Source: Hymenoscyphus infarciens
Taxonomy: Eukaryota; Ascomycota; Leotiomycetes; Helotiales; Helotiaceae
DNA length: 64,000 nucleotides
Direction of reading: 5' to 3'
NCBI GenBank assembly: GCA_001414345.1
Contig: LLCB01000248.1
Span: forward strand, 25,698 to 89,697
This document shows positions 23,201 through 35,021 of the stretch, piece after piece; positions within the stretch are counted from its first letter, which is position 1, and the number at the start of each line of letters is the position of its first letter. Both the position numbers and the translations under genes were made by a program. The notes beneath the pieces are model-generated. The model worked only from the letters and a program-made list of their open reading frames with translations. It was not told the origin of the DNA and ran no database searches.

Positions 23201-26200
23201 CATGGGGACGTGTTTAGGGCAAGCAATCGCTCCTCGAACCCCATACTGTTTGTTGCTCCACCTCTCGCTCCGATCCGGAGGCACGGCAGGCGCGCCATCA
23301 ACCTACAGAAGCCCTGAAGAAGATCTAAAGAAGGTTTAATGTGCGCCGTCTCTTTCCCGGGCTTCTGGCTTCTGGCTTCCCGTCGAAATTCCAAAGCTCC
23401 ATGTTTCTTCCTGTTCGGGGTGATTTACCTTCGTGAGAAAATTGATTTCTCGGATCCGAACTCCCCCTTCGCACCGAGCAATCAAGTCGTGGTTCAAGAA
23501 ATACGGTCCTTCGATTACGACGACTTACGGCTCGCCCGGAGTTATCGTTGAAATCCTTCAGCATGATTCTTCGCTTCTCGTCTGAGGAGTCCCTCCCGTT
23601 GTTTTCATCTCCTTCCTCCACGGGTTTAGCTCATTGGGCTTAATACTAGTGTGCACGAGATGGATTTTGGCCGTCAATACTCACTCCACTACCACTCAGG
23701 AAATGGGGCCCTGGTCGGGAACTCGAATCATTGCTCTGTTCGGGCACGGCGAGGTAATCTCTGAAGTAGGATTTCTCCTCTTGAACCCAGAGATCGTGGC
23801 GATTTCTACGATGTACCTTGTTTTGTTCGTCGGGCTGCGCCGTGCTTTGACAGAATCAGTGGAAATCTTCCAAAAGTCAGTGCAAGTCCAGGCACACATT
23901 GAGAAAACCTGGCCACCTATTCAGTCACGCGTAAAGTTATGGTTATCTTCCCCCACCGAAGCGGAAGGTTCCATAACGTGGGAGGTGTATCTCCAATGAC
24001 CCAAGCCTGAATTTTGGCACAGAGTGGACACTGTTTGGTATTTTGAGGGGAAGCTTCATCGTGGCACAGTTCCCGCGGCTGGCTCAGTGATGCCTCCGTA
24101 CTAGTCACCTCCGGGGACTCGTGCTTTTGCCTTTATCATTTCTCCAATAACCCCCAGCAACAGCCAGCATACCTGATTACCATTGCAGATAGCGGGTAAG
24201 ACCTTTAATCAAGTCCCCTGAGAAGCTGGATTTCCCCCTCCACGAGTCGACTTGCATTTGTATGCACCTCCAGGTTACAAGCGTACCTTCCCAAGCATTA
24301 CGGCAGGTTTGAAAATGTGGTAACTAGCCTGAAAAGCTTTCTACAACGAATCAAGGAACCTAAATATTGCGTGGCATGTTGGCTCCTGGTAGACTGCAAT
24401 TCTTATACAGACGCTTTGTCGTATGCCCACTCACTAGGTTATCCTCGGATTCTTCATCCTTCACCGAGAGCACCCTATCCCTGGTTAGTGTCGCACACAA
24501 TATGGTAAATAAACCAAATCGCTTGGATCGTGTTCCAGTGATTGGACAGCAGAAAATTGAGAATGTGATAAGTCCTGCATTTCGCGCGGTAAGTTGGTCT
24601 TGATCATCTCCCACCACTGGCTCCAAGCTTCCATATTTTGCCTCAACAACATGCTCATTTGAGTGGTCTGCTGAGTAGTTTGGAGACGTGGCAACTCGAA
24701 AGACTCTCGTGGTCTCTTCTCCTTAAGCCTGCATGTCATCTTATTGTCTCAACCTTTTTCCCTTTATGTAGTTATCTTTCTGGTAGTCAACCCCGTGGCA
24801 CACCAGAGCAGTACCTACACAATGGAAGATCGGCTGTGACCGAGATAGCACGAGGTTCGGTGGCAAAATCACTTGTGTCGGTTTCGGTGATCGAACTGTA
24901 AACCGATTTTCAGAACCTCAAGTTTTGGATATCATATTGGCGTTGTTTTCACACGTGTTCTTTCTGGGTTCTTTAGAGGGAAGTGGATCCTAGGACCAGT
25001 ACCAACGGATCTGCACGCAGCCGTTGCGGTCTTCCAACGAAGGTAGAGGCCCGTGAGAGTTTTGGCTCCCGAAGAGATGGTAACGGGTATTTGTTTTCGG
25101 GCTCACTCTCGGGCCTGTCAGCTTAGGACAGTCAGTCAGCCGGCCAAAAGCTTAACGATTTGTATATAATGGGTGAGAATCACCACCTTTTTTTCTTTTT
25201 GACTTGAAGCTTTTCGGCTTTAGAAAGGGTTTATCATCACATCTATAGGCTGGAGTGAGGGGGTCTCCGTGTCCCCTAGATTTGGTAGCGAAACGATGAT
25301 ACAGGTATCTTGAACCCATCCCATATCCCATTGTGGGTTTTTTGGTGGCGGTATTTTCATCACCCAATGATCATCGAAGAGCTGAAACTGGAAATGCAAA
25401 AAAACACAGAATTAAATTTGTCTCAATGGACGGAATTTTATTAGTCCATTCGGGAGAATTGTTCGATCTGCAGAAAGGGAGCAAGCCGCTAGGCTTTTCC
25501 TTGTGTCACGTATGGTTGTGGTGCAAATGTGTAGAATAATTTTTTTCTTTCTATTCATGTCTCGTTCCAAGTAGGATCGAAATTCATGAATCAGAGTTCA
25601 TGCCCTCTTGAAATCGAAGAAGGAACGACTCGACCCTAACCCGAAATGGTTTAGTGTCGAGTACAAACCACCCCCTCAGATTGAGTTCCCGCTGTCAACA
25701 GGTTTTTCAAAATTCTCTGAAGATCAGCACAATACCCATACGGAATATGCATCACACCACTGACTCCTATCCACCTGCATTATCTCCATGCTCTCGCTCT
25801 CGCTCTCGCTTGAGGAGGAATTGACATGATGCAATGCATGCCAAGCTCTGAATCCTTCCCACACGTCCATTTCATCTCGAAGGATTCGAAAAGCATCACC
25901 CACAGTGGCTGAGTCTAGTAGATCGCAAATACATCTCTAAAAAGAAGTTGTTTCGATCTTCGTGTCTAGACCAATGATGCAGTATGTGCGTGTGTTTCGA
26001 AACATCGAAGGATTTTGTTTTTTACCCTGTGCACTGCCCATTTTGGGTGTTTTAGAGGGTGGGTTTCTGTGGGTTGGGATTTAGGTCGCCGACTTGGATG
26101 AGCTGTGGTATGGACTGGGTAGGGACTGGAATAGTCTATTTCTTGCGATGGCAAATTTCCTGGATTGGTGGATGTGGTTTGATTGGGATGAGGTTCCAGG

Positions 26201-27016
26201 TTGTTGTATGGGATGCGGTGGGCATGTAGGGAGATGAAATTGTGATCGAGATTTACTTCTTATTTTAGAATCGAGCTTCGAGATAAGGTATGATGGGCTG
26301 TGTGATACTTGTTTTCAATTGACAGTGGCCATGCTAGTAACTCTTTTCTTCGGTGCCCTGTGTGTATGAACATGCGAGGTTGATAATATATCGTACAAGT
26401 GTGCCTTGTTACTCATCGTATAAGTACGCCTAGTGACGTGTAATGATACACACCCAGGTGTGCATATTGTCATACTATGAACGAGTACCTATTGAAGCCT
26501 ACGAATGAAACTTAGTGACGAGATTTACGAGATTTATATACGAACGCACCTATTAATGAGAGAAAATGGGGGTTGGGGGTTGGATAGTCATACTATGACT
26601 GTGAAGTCATCCATCCGGCATCTATATACGTAAATGATGCAGAGATCCTTAGGGATTATCGTATAGCCTACTGTTTCATCGGATTGCTAGATTTTTACCC
26701 CCGTTTCCATTTCATATACCACTATGCTGCCTTTCTAGGGTACTTTCTAAATGGACTTGGGGGGTACAACTTACGAAGTAGTTAGCAGGGGCATCCTAAA
26801 TTTCATTTTTCACAGGCTAGCGTAAGTTATCAAAATCAAAATGTGTCAAGATATCATGTTAGTCATTCTCATAGTCATGCAATACAGTTAGTTGCCTTTG
26901 ATGACCTATCTTTCTTCACCTGTAACGGCAAAACGCGAGTAAAGTAAACGAATGATTCCTAAAATACTAAAAACAATACCGATACAAAGAAAATAACTAC
27001 CACCCTTCTAACATTC
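17299..27016. other. 9.7-kb gene-poor interval
   Basis: No gene supported. Open frames are short, overlap on both strands and show no domain. Composition is normal (CA and TG frequent), so it is not a RIP relic. Simple repeats include CTCCT-type runs near 20434-20460, GGCTCT runs near 20710-20735, the GATGCT array at 21711-21750 and CGCTCT runs near 25790-25810. Part may be 3' UTR or promoter of the flanking genes, or non-coding RNA. Confidence 0.45.
21711..21750. repeat. GATGCT hexanucleotide array
   Basis: Perfect tandem run of GATGCT in an otherwise non-coding stretch. One frame would read as alternating Ala-Asp, but nothing around it supports a gene. Confidence 0.9.
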
Positions 27017-28167
27017 TCACAATAACGCCTTCCAGCCTCCATTTCCCGGTTTCTCCAACCCCAAATGTCTAAGCACCAATCCAAGATGATCAACCCCCCA
27101 AAAAGTATCCTTCTCCCCCTCCCCATTCTCAACCACAAACCAAGGAAGTCCAAAAGCCCCATCCGCAAAAGCCATATCACTGTTCTTCAGCAAAGTCTCT
27201 TTTCCTTCCTTAGGTATCATCTCCATTACTGCCATCACCGATTAGTCCAAAATACCAAATCCTCTCAATTCCCCGATCTCAAATTCTCCGGGGAAAACGT
27301 ACTGTCACCAGCCAACCCCTCACCAAGTACCTCCTGTAAGATAGAATTAAGCACATCCTTCTCAAAAGTCCTCTTCCCTTCGACCCAATAAGACGGGAAC
27401 AAAACGTCCAACACCTTGATCAATAATTCTTGTCCCTCCTTCCCGGGTTTGAGGACTGTAAGTGCACAGAGTGCTCTCATGATTGTGAGTGTGTTTGGAG
27501 GGAAGCCTTCAGGTGATTCGGGTAACATTGGGATGTTGAAGAGTTTTGACCAGCGGATACGGGTTTTGTTTATCCATTTGTCTTTGTCTGGCCGTATGTG
27601 TTAGGTTTTGGTGTTTTGGTTGGGTAGGAGAGAAATAGCTGAAATGGTGGGGAGGTGTGGAGGGTAGATTCGGTCGTGGGAGGGGGTGAGGGGGCGGAGA
27701 ATACGTACTCTTGATATTGATCGGCGCTGTATTTCCACAAGCCTTCATGACTCCACCGAGAAATATGGGGATATAGGTTATCTCTACATATTTGAAGATA
27801 GGGTCATTCTATTTCGTTGGTCAACAAGTTTGCTCCTTTCACTTTCCTTCTTCGCAACAGTAAGTTTTTCAGAATATAGAACACTTCTCAGCCTTGTGTC
27901 TTTTTCCTCCATCCCTTTTCTTCGTTCTCTTCAAAAGATATCGTACTGGGTAGAAGGAAAATAAAAAACACGAGATTTCAAATAACAACATCCCTTCTGT
28001 CCACGACCCAACCACCACCTCAACCCCACACTGGGACAGGGAGAAAGCAAGAACAATACCATATATAGAGCAAAAGAAAGAAAGGAACCTACCCTCAAAA
28101 TATAATAAGCCTCATAAGCAAACGGGCTCACCGTATCCACATAGAGAGTCAACTTTGGAGAACCCAT
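27017..28167 (-). CDS. GST-kappa / DsbA-like oxidoreductase
   Basis: Thioredoxin-fold protein of the 2-hydroxychromene-2-carboxylate isomerase/GST-kappa family, likely glutathione-dependent and often peroxisomal or mitochondrial. Four exons, 28093-28167, 27709-27808, 27303-27587 and 27017-27228, give 223 residues, close to the family norm of about 225. The N-terminus LTLYVDTVSPFAYEAY has the Ser-Pro active-site pair (Ser14). RIRWSKLFNIPMLPESPEGFPPNT has the cis-Pro region, and GAFGLPWFVVEN..FWGVDHLGLVL is the typical C-terminal half of the fold. The first intron is long (284 nt). The third intron starts at GTACGT (27302); without it the frame stops early at 27265. A degenerate partial copy seems to lie at about 29.6-30.46 kb. 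Substrate unknown. Confidence 0.88.
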
Positions 28168-29329
28168 CTCTCTTCTTTCCAGGTTCGGAACCCTGGACCA
28201 GTGTCAACTTTAAACAGATGTTCTACGCGTGTCAATTGTAATGATGATGTTGTTACATTTCAGCAGCTGTTCAAGACAGCCCTTACTTCATGCGGGGTAT
28301 GAAAAAGCCGAGGCAAATTGAATTAGCCCCAGGCTAACATAGAAGACTAGTGAGAAGAACCTTTCAACGTTGAAACCACAAAAGTTCAGCCAGGTCAAAT
28401 AAAAAAGAGAAGAATGTCCTTTTTAGCGTGGATAACTTTTGTTATTAGTTGTTCGAGGTGCGACAGGTAATGTACATTTATAGGTGTTGTAGTCGTCCAT
28501 CAGTCTTCAAAAAATAAACTTTTGCGATTTTCCATTGACCTGGTCGTTTTTGGAGTTAGTGCGTTTAGGATGCACTAAAAAGAAGCCAAAGGCTTGAATT
28601 GATAATAATTGCATCTCAAATGTCCTTTGCTCTACTCTGGCCCGGAAAGTTAACGCATTTTCCCTCACTCTCTTCAAACATAATTTCATCTGATCTCCGT
28701 TCATCAATTCCACATCTTTCAGAACAATTTCAAAAATGCGATGAGCAACAAAACACACATCTGACGGTATAGTACACATTCACTTAGAACACACTTTCAT
28801 CTGATATATCTCAAACTTATCGAATTTTGTTTAAGTGTTATTTTGTACTAATTTGCTCACTGAGGTTTGAGTGTTGAAACTATCAGATCTAATGGGCATT
28901 GAGCTCGTGTTACTAGTGCAAAGCTAGGCAGGTGATGTGCCACGATGTGGACAGTTGACTCGCATCAAACGACCCCACGCTCATAGAAGATATGCCACCC
29001 CCATCATGCTGTTTTCAAAATACAACCTCGCTAGGGCAATCATAGCTTCACTTAGAAGTAAAATGTGCACAGCCATCTAAAACCACTGCCCTTATTGCAG
29101 CGAGAAACACGAGGGTGCCGATTTCCGTTTTTGTCAATCACAAAAGCCGCCAGCCCATAGGAGTAGAACGGCTAGAGTGTCGTTGTTTCCCAACGGCGTT
29201 GGGGAAAGGAGTGCGAGTATATGCCATCGACCACACTATACATACACCGAAATTAAATCGTTCGAAATTCATCCTTCCAGAAGCTCTAGAGCAATTGGAT
29301 GTCAGCCCTTTTTTGGCTCAGTGGTGCCT
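28168..29329. promoter_or_regulatory. Promoter side of the GST-kappa gene and spacer
   Basis: No gene recognised; the frame at 28507-28779 on the - strand has no known motif. The stretch up to about 28510 resembles 30.2-30.46 kb (for example GTCAAATAAAA and TAGTCGTCCATC at similar spacing). Confidence 0.45.
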
Positions 29330-29590
29330 GGCTTACTCGAGAAGTTGATAGCTTACTCGCAACTTTATTTTGGCCCCCAAGTTCTTCTCGCTTACCCACG
29401 AGTAACTCATGGCTTACTCGACACTTGGCAGCTTCCTCAAATATGCTTTGGCTTACTTGATAATTTGTATCTCACTCGACACTTGATGGCTCACTTGACA
29501 CTCGATAGTTTACCCGAACAATTGATAGCTTACTCGCACACCTCTTTTTGTAGCTTACTCGACATTCGTTAGCTTACCCAACGCCCACCC
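29330..29590. repeat. Interspersed AGCTTACTCG repeat, copy 2
   Basis: Repeated AGCTTACTCG words with variants (GGCTTACTCG, AGTTTACCCG, GGCTCACTTG) and TTTTGGCCCC. It is the inverted counterpart of 1145-1520. Both carry a TACCCAC(A/G)AGTAACTCA core. Confidence 0.75.
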
Positions 29591-29599
29591 CCAATTCAG

Positions 29600-30460
29600 C
29601 CCCCAAACCCAATCCTTACCTTCCCCAACATTTCCCCCTACCCCCCACCTCTTGCCACTCTACTCCAAAACCCCAACACCCCAACACCTCACCCCACACT
29701 TCCTCACACGAAACAACCATTACCCGTCTTTTCCATCTTCCCCTTATCTCTAATTTCCCTTGTAAAATGAAACACATACCCAAAACGCTCCACCCCAAGA
29801 AACCAAGTAAGAGTCCTGGTCATCGTTCTTCGTACACCCAAGAAAAAGAGAAAAAAACGAGATAAATAAACTTACAAAAATTGTTCACTTGATAAATTCC
29901 CATTAGTTCTAATCAACATATGCTACACTATTGGATTAACTTAATCGTTCTAGGCGTTCTAGAAGAAATTGAATAATGTCCTTTAACCATGTATTGTTTA
30001 GGTGTATGGTAAGGACTCTTACTCAAACCACGAAAATCCAGGTACCTAAACCACCAACCCAAACTTCCAAATCCAACCCCTCCTCAACCTCAAATCATCC
30101 CCGACCCAACTAAAGCTTGGTAATCAACAACTAAAAGAAAGCAAAACAAAACATACTCTCAAAATATGTCTCCCTCCCTCCCAAGATTCAGAACCCGATT
30201 CAAGTCACCAGCTTCCCATAAAGAACGTTCTAGTGGTCTTTAGGAGAGTTCAATTTGATAATTTAGCACTCGTTCAGTCAATTCCTCATCAGCGACCTCC
30301 CTTGACGCGAGGCAAAAAAGCGCCACCCTGAGAATAAATAGCAATGCAAACCAAGTCAAATAAAACCAAATTCTTTTTCATAATGGTGGTTATTATTATT
30401 CAGGGCGGGTACAAGTAGTGTACATTCATAGGGGGGTATCATAGTAGTCGTCCATCTCTC
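29600..30460 (-). pseudogene. Possible decayed partial copy of the GST-kappa 5' region
   Basis: Short matches occur in the same order as in 27.7-28.5 kb. These include GGTCATC..TTCGT against GGTCATTCTATTTCGT (exon 2 edge), AAAAAACGAGAT against AAAAAACACGAGAT, CTCTCAAAATAT against CCTCAAAATAT (exon 1 edge), GATTCAGAACCC against GGTTCGGAACCC, and GTCAAATAAAA followed by TAGTCGTCCATC. No open reading frame remains and most of exon 1 seems to be missing. Matching was by eye; local alignment would decide. Confidence 0.45.
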
Positions 30461-30611
30461 CAGCTTCATCCACCTCTAAAAACGCACTCAAAAACTCCTC
30501 GCTCAATCTAACAATTTCCTTTCCCCCCTTGTCAACAAACACCAAGTCAATCTATAAAACCACCCCAAAACACCATAAAGAAGAAGTTCTCCAAGGACCC
30601 CAATTTTTCCG

Positions 30612-33600
30612 TCAAGCCTTATGCCCAACCTTCACAGCCCTCATATTAGGCAACGTATGCTCCTTCCCCGGCGTCCTCCCACACTCCGTAACAATCATCC
30701 GTATAAAATCCGCACTGAGCCAATAACTGCTATGCGCACTAAGCATATTGATATACTGAATCTCCAACGGTCCCCCACCACTCGACAAAAACCAATCCAC
30801 CTGCCCACAATCATTTAAGAGATAATATCGCTTCTCCGCAACTTCCTCGCGGGTAAAATCATGAATCTCCATCTCCAACTGGGATGGCAAGCGGAGCATG
30901 GTAGGAGGTTTGGTGACCTGCCCAACGGCCGGATCGTCGGGAGAAACGCCAGGAGTGATGGATCGCACGGCCTTGCCGATGCTTTCGAAAAAACCGGTGG
31001 TGGCGCTGGGAACCTGCGCGTTCTTCAGGCTGGTAGCGTATGGAGCGTCGATGGTTGCGTTCAGGCGGTAGGCAATGGGATCGTTGTAGTTCATTATATT
31101 GTAAACGTTGTCCACGGCCATACATCCATATGTACCCGACTCACCAGTGAGAGTTTTGTCGTGGTCATCGCTATAATCAACATCAGGCTTGCCTCGTCCT
31201 CGACGAGGAATGAGCTTTCCCTTTTCCAAAAGGAGGAAGAAAGCTGCTGGACTTCCCGCAAGGAACAAGTTCGTAGTGTTGAAGTTAAAGTACTTTGTGT
31301 TGACTTTCTTGCTCAGAGGATCGGTCTTGTATACATTTGTTGGTTGTTTGCTCAAAATGTCCACTGCCATTGCACTTCCGAGAGAGTGGGCGATAATATG
31401 GACTCGGCCTTCTTTATGGAAATCGGGGTTGTTCTTGCACCAAAGCTGATAGACTCGATTGGCTTCAGATATAACTGCTTGAATCATCTTTGGCTTATGG
31501 TGAGACATGTAGAATGGGATATCAAGCATAACATCTGAAATCATGTTACGAACTGCTGGAATGGTGTCTGGCGTGATGTCCTTCATGGAGAAATCCGATG
31601 GAACAGAATTCTTTTGGTCATCATCCTTCATGGGACCGCCATCCTCGAACGACAAATTTGAGCGCCAGTTGACTGGAAGCACCATGATGCCACCCAAGTC
31701 AGGACGAAGAACCTTTTGAACACCTTCGTTCGCGAGCTCCATGTTGACGCTGCGACGGAACGAATTGATGGCATGGGTGAAATGAAAACTTTCGACTCGC
31801 TCAGAAAGCTTTTGACCAATTCCGTGGACGACCAAAACAAGGTCCCTGACCTTGGGTTGGCTCTTTTGAGCCTCGCATGGTGGGCACGCTGTTCTCTTGG
31901 AAGTATCGTCGTCGCCAGCTATCGCTGCCATGTCAACGACTTTTTTCGTACTCTGTGATTTCTTTGATGGGTGCAATTTATCCCACAGCTTCCAGTCGAA
32001 GCCACGGACAACACAGAAGCCGACATTTATACCTCTCTTGATCTTCTGAAGTGGCTTTCGACCATAGTATGCGGAAGGTTGGAGAGTAGGCTTGAGTATA
32101 AAGGCAGAAAGAGCATCTTTGTAGATCACCTGAGCAGAGGAGTACTTCTTCGCCACCACATTCGATTCAGCTGGCTTGTCATCCAAACCAAGCGTTCCTT
32201 CTGCAGCAGCCTCTCCGTTGAAGCATTTAGCGGCACAGTATGGGTTTGTTGATAGATGGTTTTCAGTCTTTTTGCGTGAGGCAATTTTCGGGCCCTCGTC
32301 CTTTGGCCACAAACGGTGTGCAATCTTCTCTTCACCGATAGCACCAACTTCCAATGCAGAGTTAAGCTCATCACTCCAAGTCTTTGACCATGGTCTAAGC
32401 TCCCGGTAACCAATCTCAAGCTGATTTGCAACAGCAGGCTCGACTGGAAACATGGTGTCTTTGTAAAACCAAGTCCCGCGTGTTACAGAAGCGATATCAT
32501 GAACAGGAGACCAATAAATTGGATACATCTGCAAGGCAGGCAGCTTGACCAAATGAAGTCTAGATATACCCACTGGTACGTCTGCTTGCTCTTTGGTGGT
32601 CTTTTGTGCTTTGCAGCCTGGCACCTCGAGTGGTTCGGTCTGCTGAAATTCAGCCTCCTCTGCTTCTTGAGAATCGCTCTGCTGGCCAACATTTTCACTT
32701 CCGTCATGGCCGGGCGTTTGTGACTGCGATTTTCCATCTTTCCTGGAATTGAACTTGACAAAAGGTTGGCCAGTTGTGCCAGCGTCCCCAGCTTGAACTG
32801 GCAGAGCTGAAGAATCGGAAGCCTGGTTCCGCTTGCTCTTTCCGCTGGGAGATGGGATAGGTAATGGTGCATCTGGCACAACATCAATTGGCACCGAATC
32901 CGGGAGGTTGAGCTTTGGTAGTCCCTCAAAGGTACCGCCAATCTGAACCCCTTGAAGAGCAGCTTGGTCCGAAGACTTGGACATCCTGGAGTTCTTCCTG
33001 TTGCCATCGGGGTTCTTGACTGATTGCGAATGGCCCCCCCTAAGTATCTCAAACCGTTCGGGGTAGCTAACGGTATTATGATCTTCCTCATCATCGGTAT
33101 AACCACAATTCGGTGCTGGCTGATTTTGCCGAGCATCTTCCTTGGTAAAATCACAAAACTCGGCTTCCCGGGACTCTCTTGGGCCTTCATCTTGAGTAAG
33201 AAAATCACAACAAATTTCTGCAGGTTCGACTGGGACATGGTCCAAATCTCCACACTCCGAATTTGAATGCTTGCTTTCCCGGTCGGAATCAACATTGCCA
33301 TCAACACTTCCAGATTGGGCTTTGACCCGCTTTTCTGCGGCCAAAGATTTGTTTACTTTGATATGTTTTGAAATTGCAAGTGCCGAGTTCCTGGGCAGTG
33401 TGGAATTCTTGCTTGAACCCGGAGGCGCTGCAGGTTTCTTAGAACCTGATGTGTTTGTAGTGACCAGCGTCGGCAGCTTGGTAGATTTGGCGGCAGCGGT
33501 AGCCTCAGCTTGGGCATGTCTTCTGTGGTGCTTATCCTCAAACCGCGTGAAATGACTTGGGTAGCTCGAGGCGGCGGAGGAGCTGGCAGCTGCAGTTGAG

Positions 33601-34052
33601 CTTTCAGCCACAGAAGTAGCTTTGGACCTCTTTCCATGCTTTTCCTTCTGGTGTTTTCCCGCATGCCCTTCATCAGAATCTTTGACAGGTTCTGACTTGC
33701 CCTTTTTCGATTTTCCCGAGTGCCCTTCATCGGGATCTTTGTCGGATTCTTTGGTATGCTCTGGCTTGCTCTTCGCCTTCTTCCTGCTCTTCCCAGGTCC
33801 AAAACTCATCCATGCCTCCTCCAAGGCATTGTTATCGGGTGCGGAGAAAGGTCTAAGGGGGACCTTGGTAGGTTTGGAGTCAGATCCCGTAGGAATCGGC
33901 ACAACTGAAAGAGGGTCATCGATAGGTAGGGGCGAGGAATAGAAATACTGTGCGCTTATGCTTGGTATGCCATCGTCGGATTCGGGGAATTCGAAAGCTA
34001 CATTCCGAGCGAGATGGCAAGTCGGGCCATATGTGTGGGAGGAGTGTGACAT
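30612..34052 (-). CDS. DDHD-domain phospholipase A1 (Ddl1-like)
   Basis: Intronless gene for 1146 residues, an intracellular PA-preferring phospholipase A1 family member related to yeast Ddl1 (YOR022C), which acts on cardiolipin and other phospholipids. Residues 1 to about 510 are hydrophilic and mostly low in complexity, with Lys/Ser/Glu-rich stretches. The region around 535-600 resembles the N-terminal conserved part of fungal homologues. The lipase core starts near 750 (VRDLVLVVHGIGQ). The nucleophile is Ser890 in IIAHSLGSAMAVDIL, where Ala replaces the first Gly of GxSxG. The C-terminus holds the DDHD metal-site signature: YNDPIAYRL, QVDWFL and SAHSSYW. The ATG at 34052 is the first in frame. 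The very long disordered N-terminus exceeds that of yeast Ddl1 (about 715 residues). Confidence 0.92.
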   Translation of the reverse strand: MSHSSHTYGPTCHLARNVAFEFPESDDGIPSISAQYFYSSPLPIDDPLSVVPIPTGSDSKPTKVPLRPFSAPDNNALEEAWMSFGPGKSRKKAKSKPEHTKESDKDPDEGHSGKSKKGKSEPVKDSDEGHAGKHQKEKHGKRSKATSVAESSTAAASSSAASSYPSHFTRFEDKHHRRHAQAEATAAAKSTKLPTLVTTNTSGSKKPAAPPGSSKNSTLPRNSALAISKHIKVNKSLAAEKRVKAQSGSVDGNVDSDRESKHSNSECGDLDHVPVEPAEICCDFLTQDEGPRESREAEFCDFTKEDARQNQPAPNCGYTDDEEDHNTVSYPERFEILRGGHSQSVKNPDGNRKNSRMSKSSDQAALQGVQIGGTFEGLPKLNLPDSVPIDVVPDAPLPIPSPSGKSKRNQASDSSALPVQAGDAGTTGQPFVKFNSRKDGKSQSQTPGHDGSENVGQQSDSQEAEEAEFQQTEPLEVPGCKAQKTTKEQADVPVGISRLHLVKLPALQMYPIYWSPVHDIASVTRGTWFYKDTMFPVEPAVANQLEIGYRELRPWSKTWSDELNSALEVGAIGEEKIAHRLWPKDEGPKIASRKKTENHLSTNPYCAAKCFNGEAAAEGTLGLDDKPAESNVVAKKYSSAQVIYKDALSAFILKPTLQPSAYYGRKPLQKIKRGINVGFCVVRGFDWKLWDKLHPSKKSQSTKKVVDMAAIAGDDDTSKRTACPPCEAQKSQPKVRDLVLVVHGIGQKLSERVESFHFTHAINSFRRSVNMELANEGVQKVLRPDLGGIMVLPVNWRSNLSFEDGGPMKDDDQKNSVPSDFSMKDITPDTIPAVRNMISDVMLDIPFYMSHHKPKMIQAVISEANRVYQLWCKNNPDFHKEGRVHIIAHSLGSAMAVDILSKQPTNVYKTDPLSKKVNTKYFNFNTTNLFLAGSPAAFFLLLEKGKLIPRRGRGKPDVDYSDDHDKTLTGESGTYGCMAVDNVYNIMNYNDPIAYRLNATIDAPYATSLKNAQVPSATTGFFESIGKAVRSITPGVSPDDPAVGQVTKPPTMLRLPSQLEMEIHDFTREEVAEKRYYLLNDCGQVDWFLSSGGGPLEIQYINMLSAHSSYWLSADFIRMIVTECGRTPGKEHTLPNMRAVKVGHKA

Positions 34053-35021
34053 TTTGGATCTGCAGAATGGTTAGAATAGCATTAGAGTATATATCTTTTG
34101 ACCTACTAGGATGGGAGGTGAAGTATGGCGAGGCAACTCTGCCACCCAGCTCTGCTCAGCAGAGTGAAAGGGAGCGAACAGGAGCTATGAGTGTAGCTCG
34201 GTGAATGGGAAGTGAATGTGCAGATGTGCAAAGAGGAGGGATATAGTAGGTAATGGCGGATGAGAAGGATGTGGTGTCGCGATAACAGAAACAGAAACAG
34301 AAACAGAAACGTGGGAGATGGAAGAGCAGCAAGAAGCAGCTGGAGGGATGAGGAGGCAATGCAACGCAATGATGCAGAGCAATTAGGGAACGGTACCTAG
34401 GTATACTGCAGCTTTGCCACGGCAGGTGCGAGGCTCGAGAAGCCAGCTGGCATTGAATTGGAGGCAACTGCGATCCTCTCTGTCTTCATCCACATCGTGG
34501 TACAGGAAGGCTCGTGTACAAACCTTCACATGACAGATTACGTAGGTTAATATTTTCCCCGGATGCACAAATATCAGAATGCCATCACCATCACCACCAC
34601 GAGCAAGAGCATCACAGCACGAGCCGCATGATGATCTGAGCCACCACCCCAAGACCATCTCAACTCCGTTACACATTCAACATTGTCCCAGCATTTATGA
34701 AGAACAACTTTGAAGAAAAACAATTGCACCCATACTTATTGAAATCAAGTCTCTTAAGATGGCCCCCTTTTCTGTGATACCTAACCCCGTCTAAGGCACC
34801 TCGTAATCAAGAACCATCTAATCGAGATGTTTCTGAGTGTTTCTCGAGCTCGAATACACTCTACCTAGACGAAGTGCTAGGTCACTCCTGGATATTGTTC
34901 TGTAAAACATCCGGTCCAGGATTGAACCAGCACACATCAAACTCCGAAAGCAATAGCAACCAGCAAATTTAGTAAACCCCAAGTATCCCAGTCCCCCTTT
35001 GAAAATACCCTCAATTAACAC
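34053..35021. promoter_or_regulatory. Promoter of the DDHD gene and 3' flank of the upstream gene
   Basis: No coding region seen. A GAAACA/GTTTCT-type run lies near 34285-34312. The region must contain the DDHD promoter and the end of the mRNA that terminates at 35022. Confidence 0.4.

Noticed and set aside
29177..29572. 131-codon frame across the AGCTTACTCG repeat
   Set aside because: The repeat words contain no stop codons, so an open frame is expected; no start context or domain.
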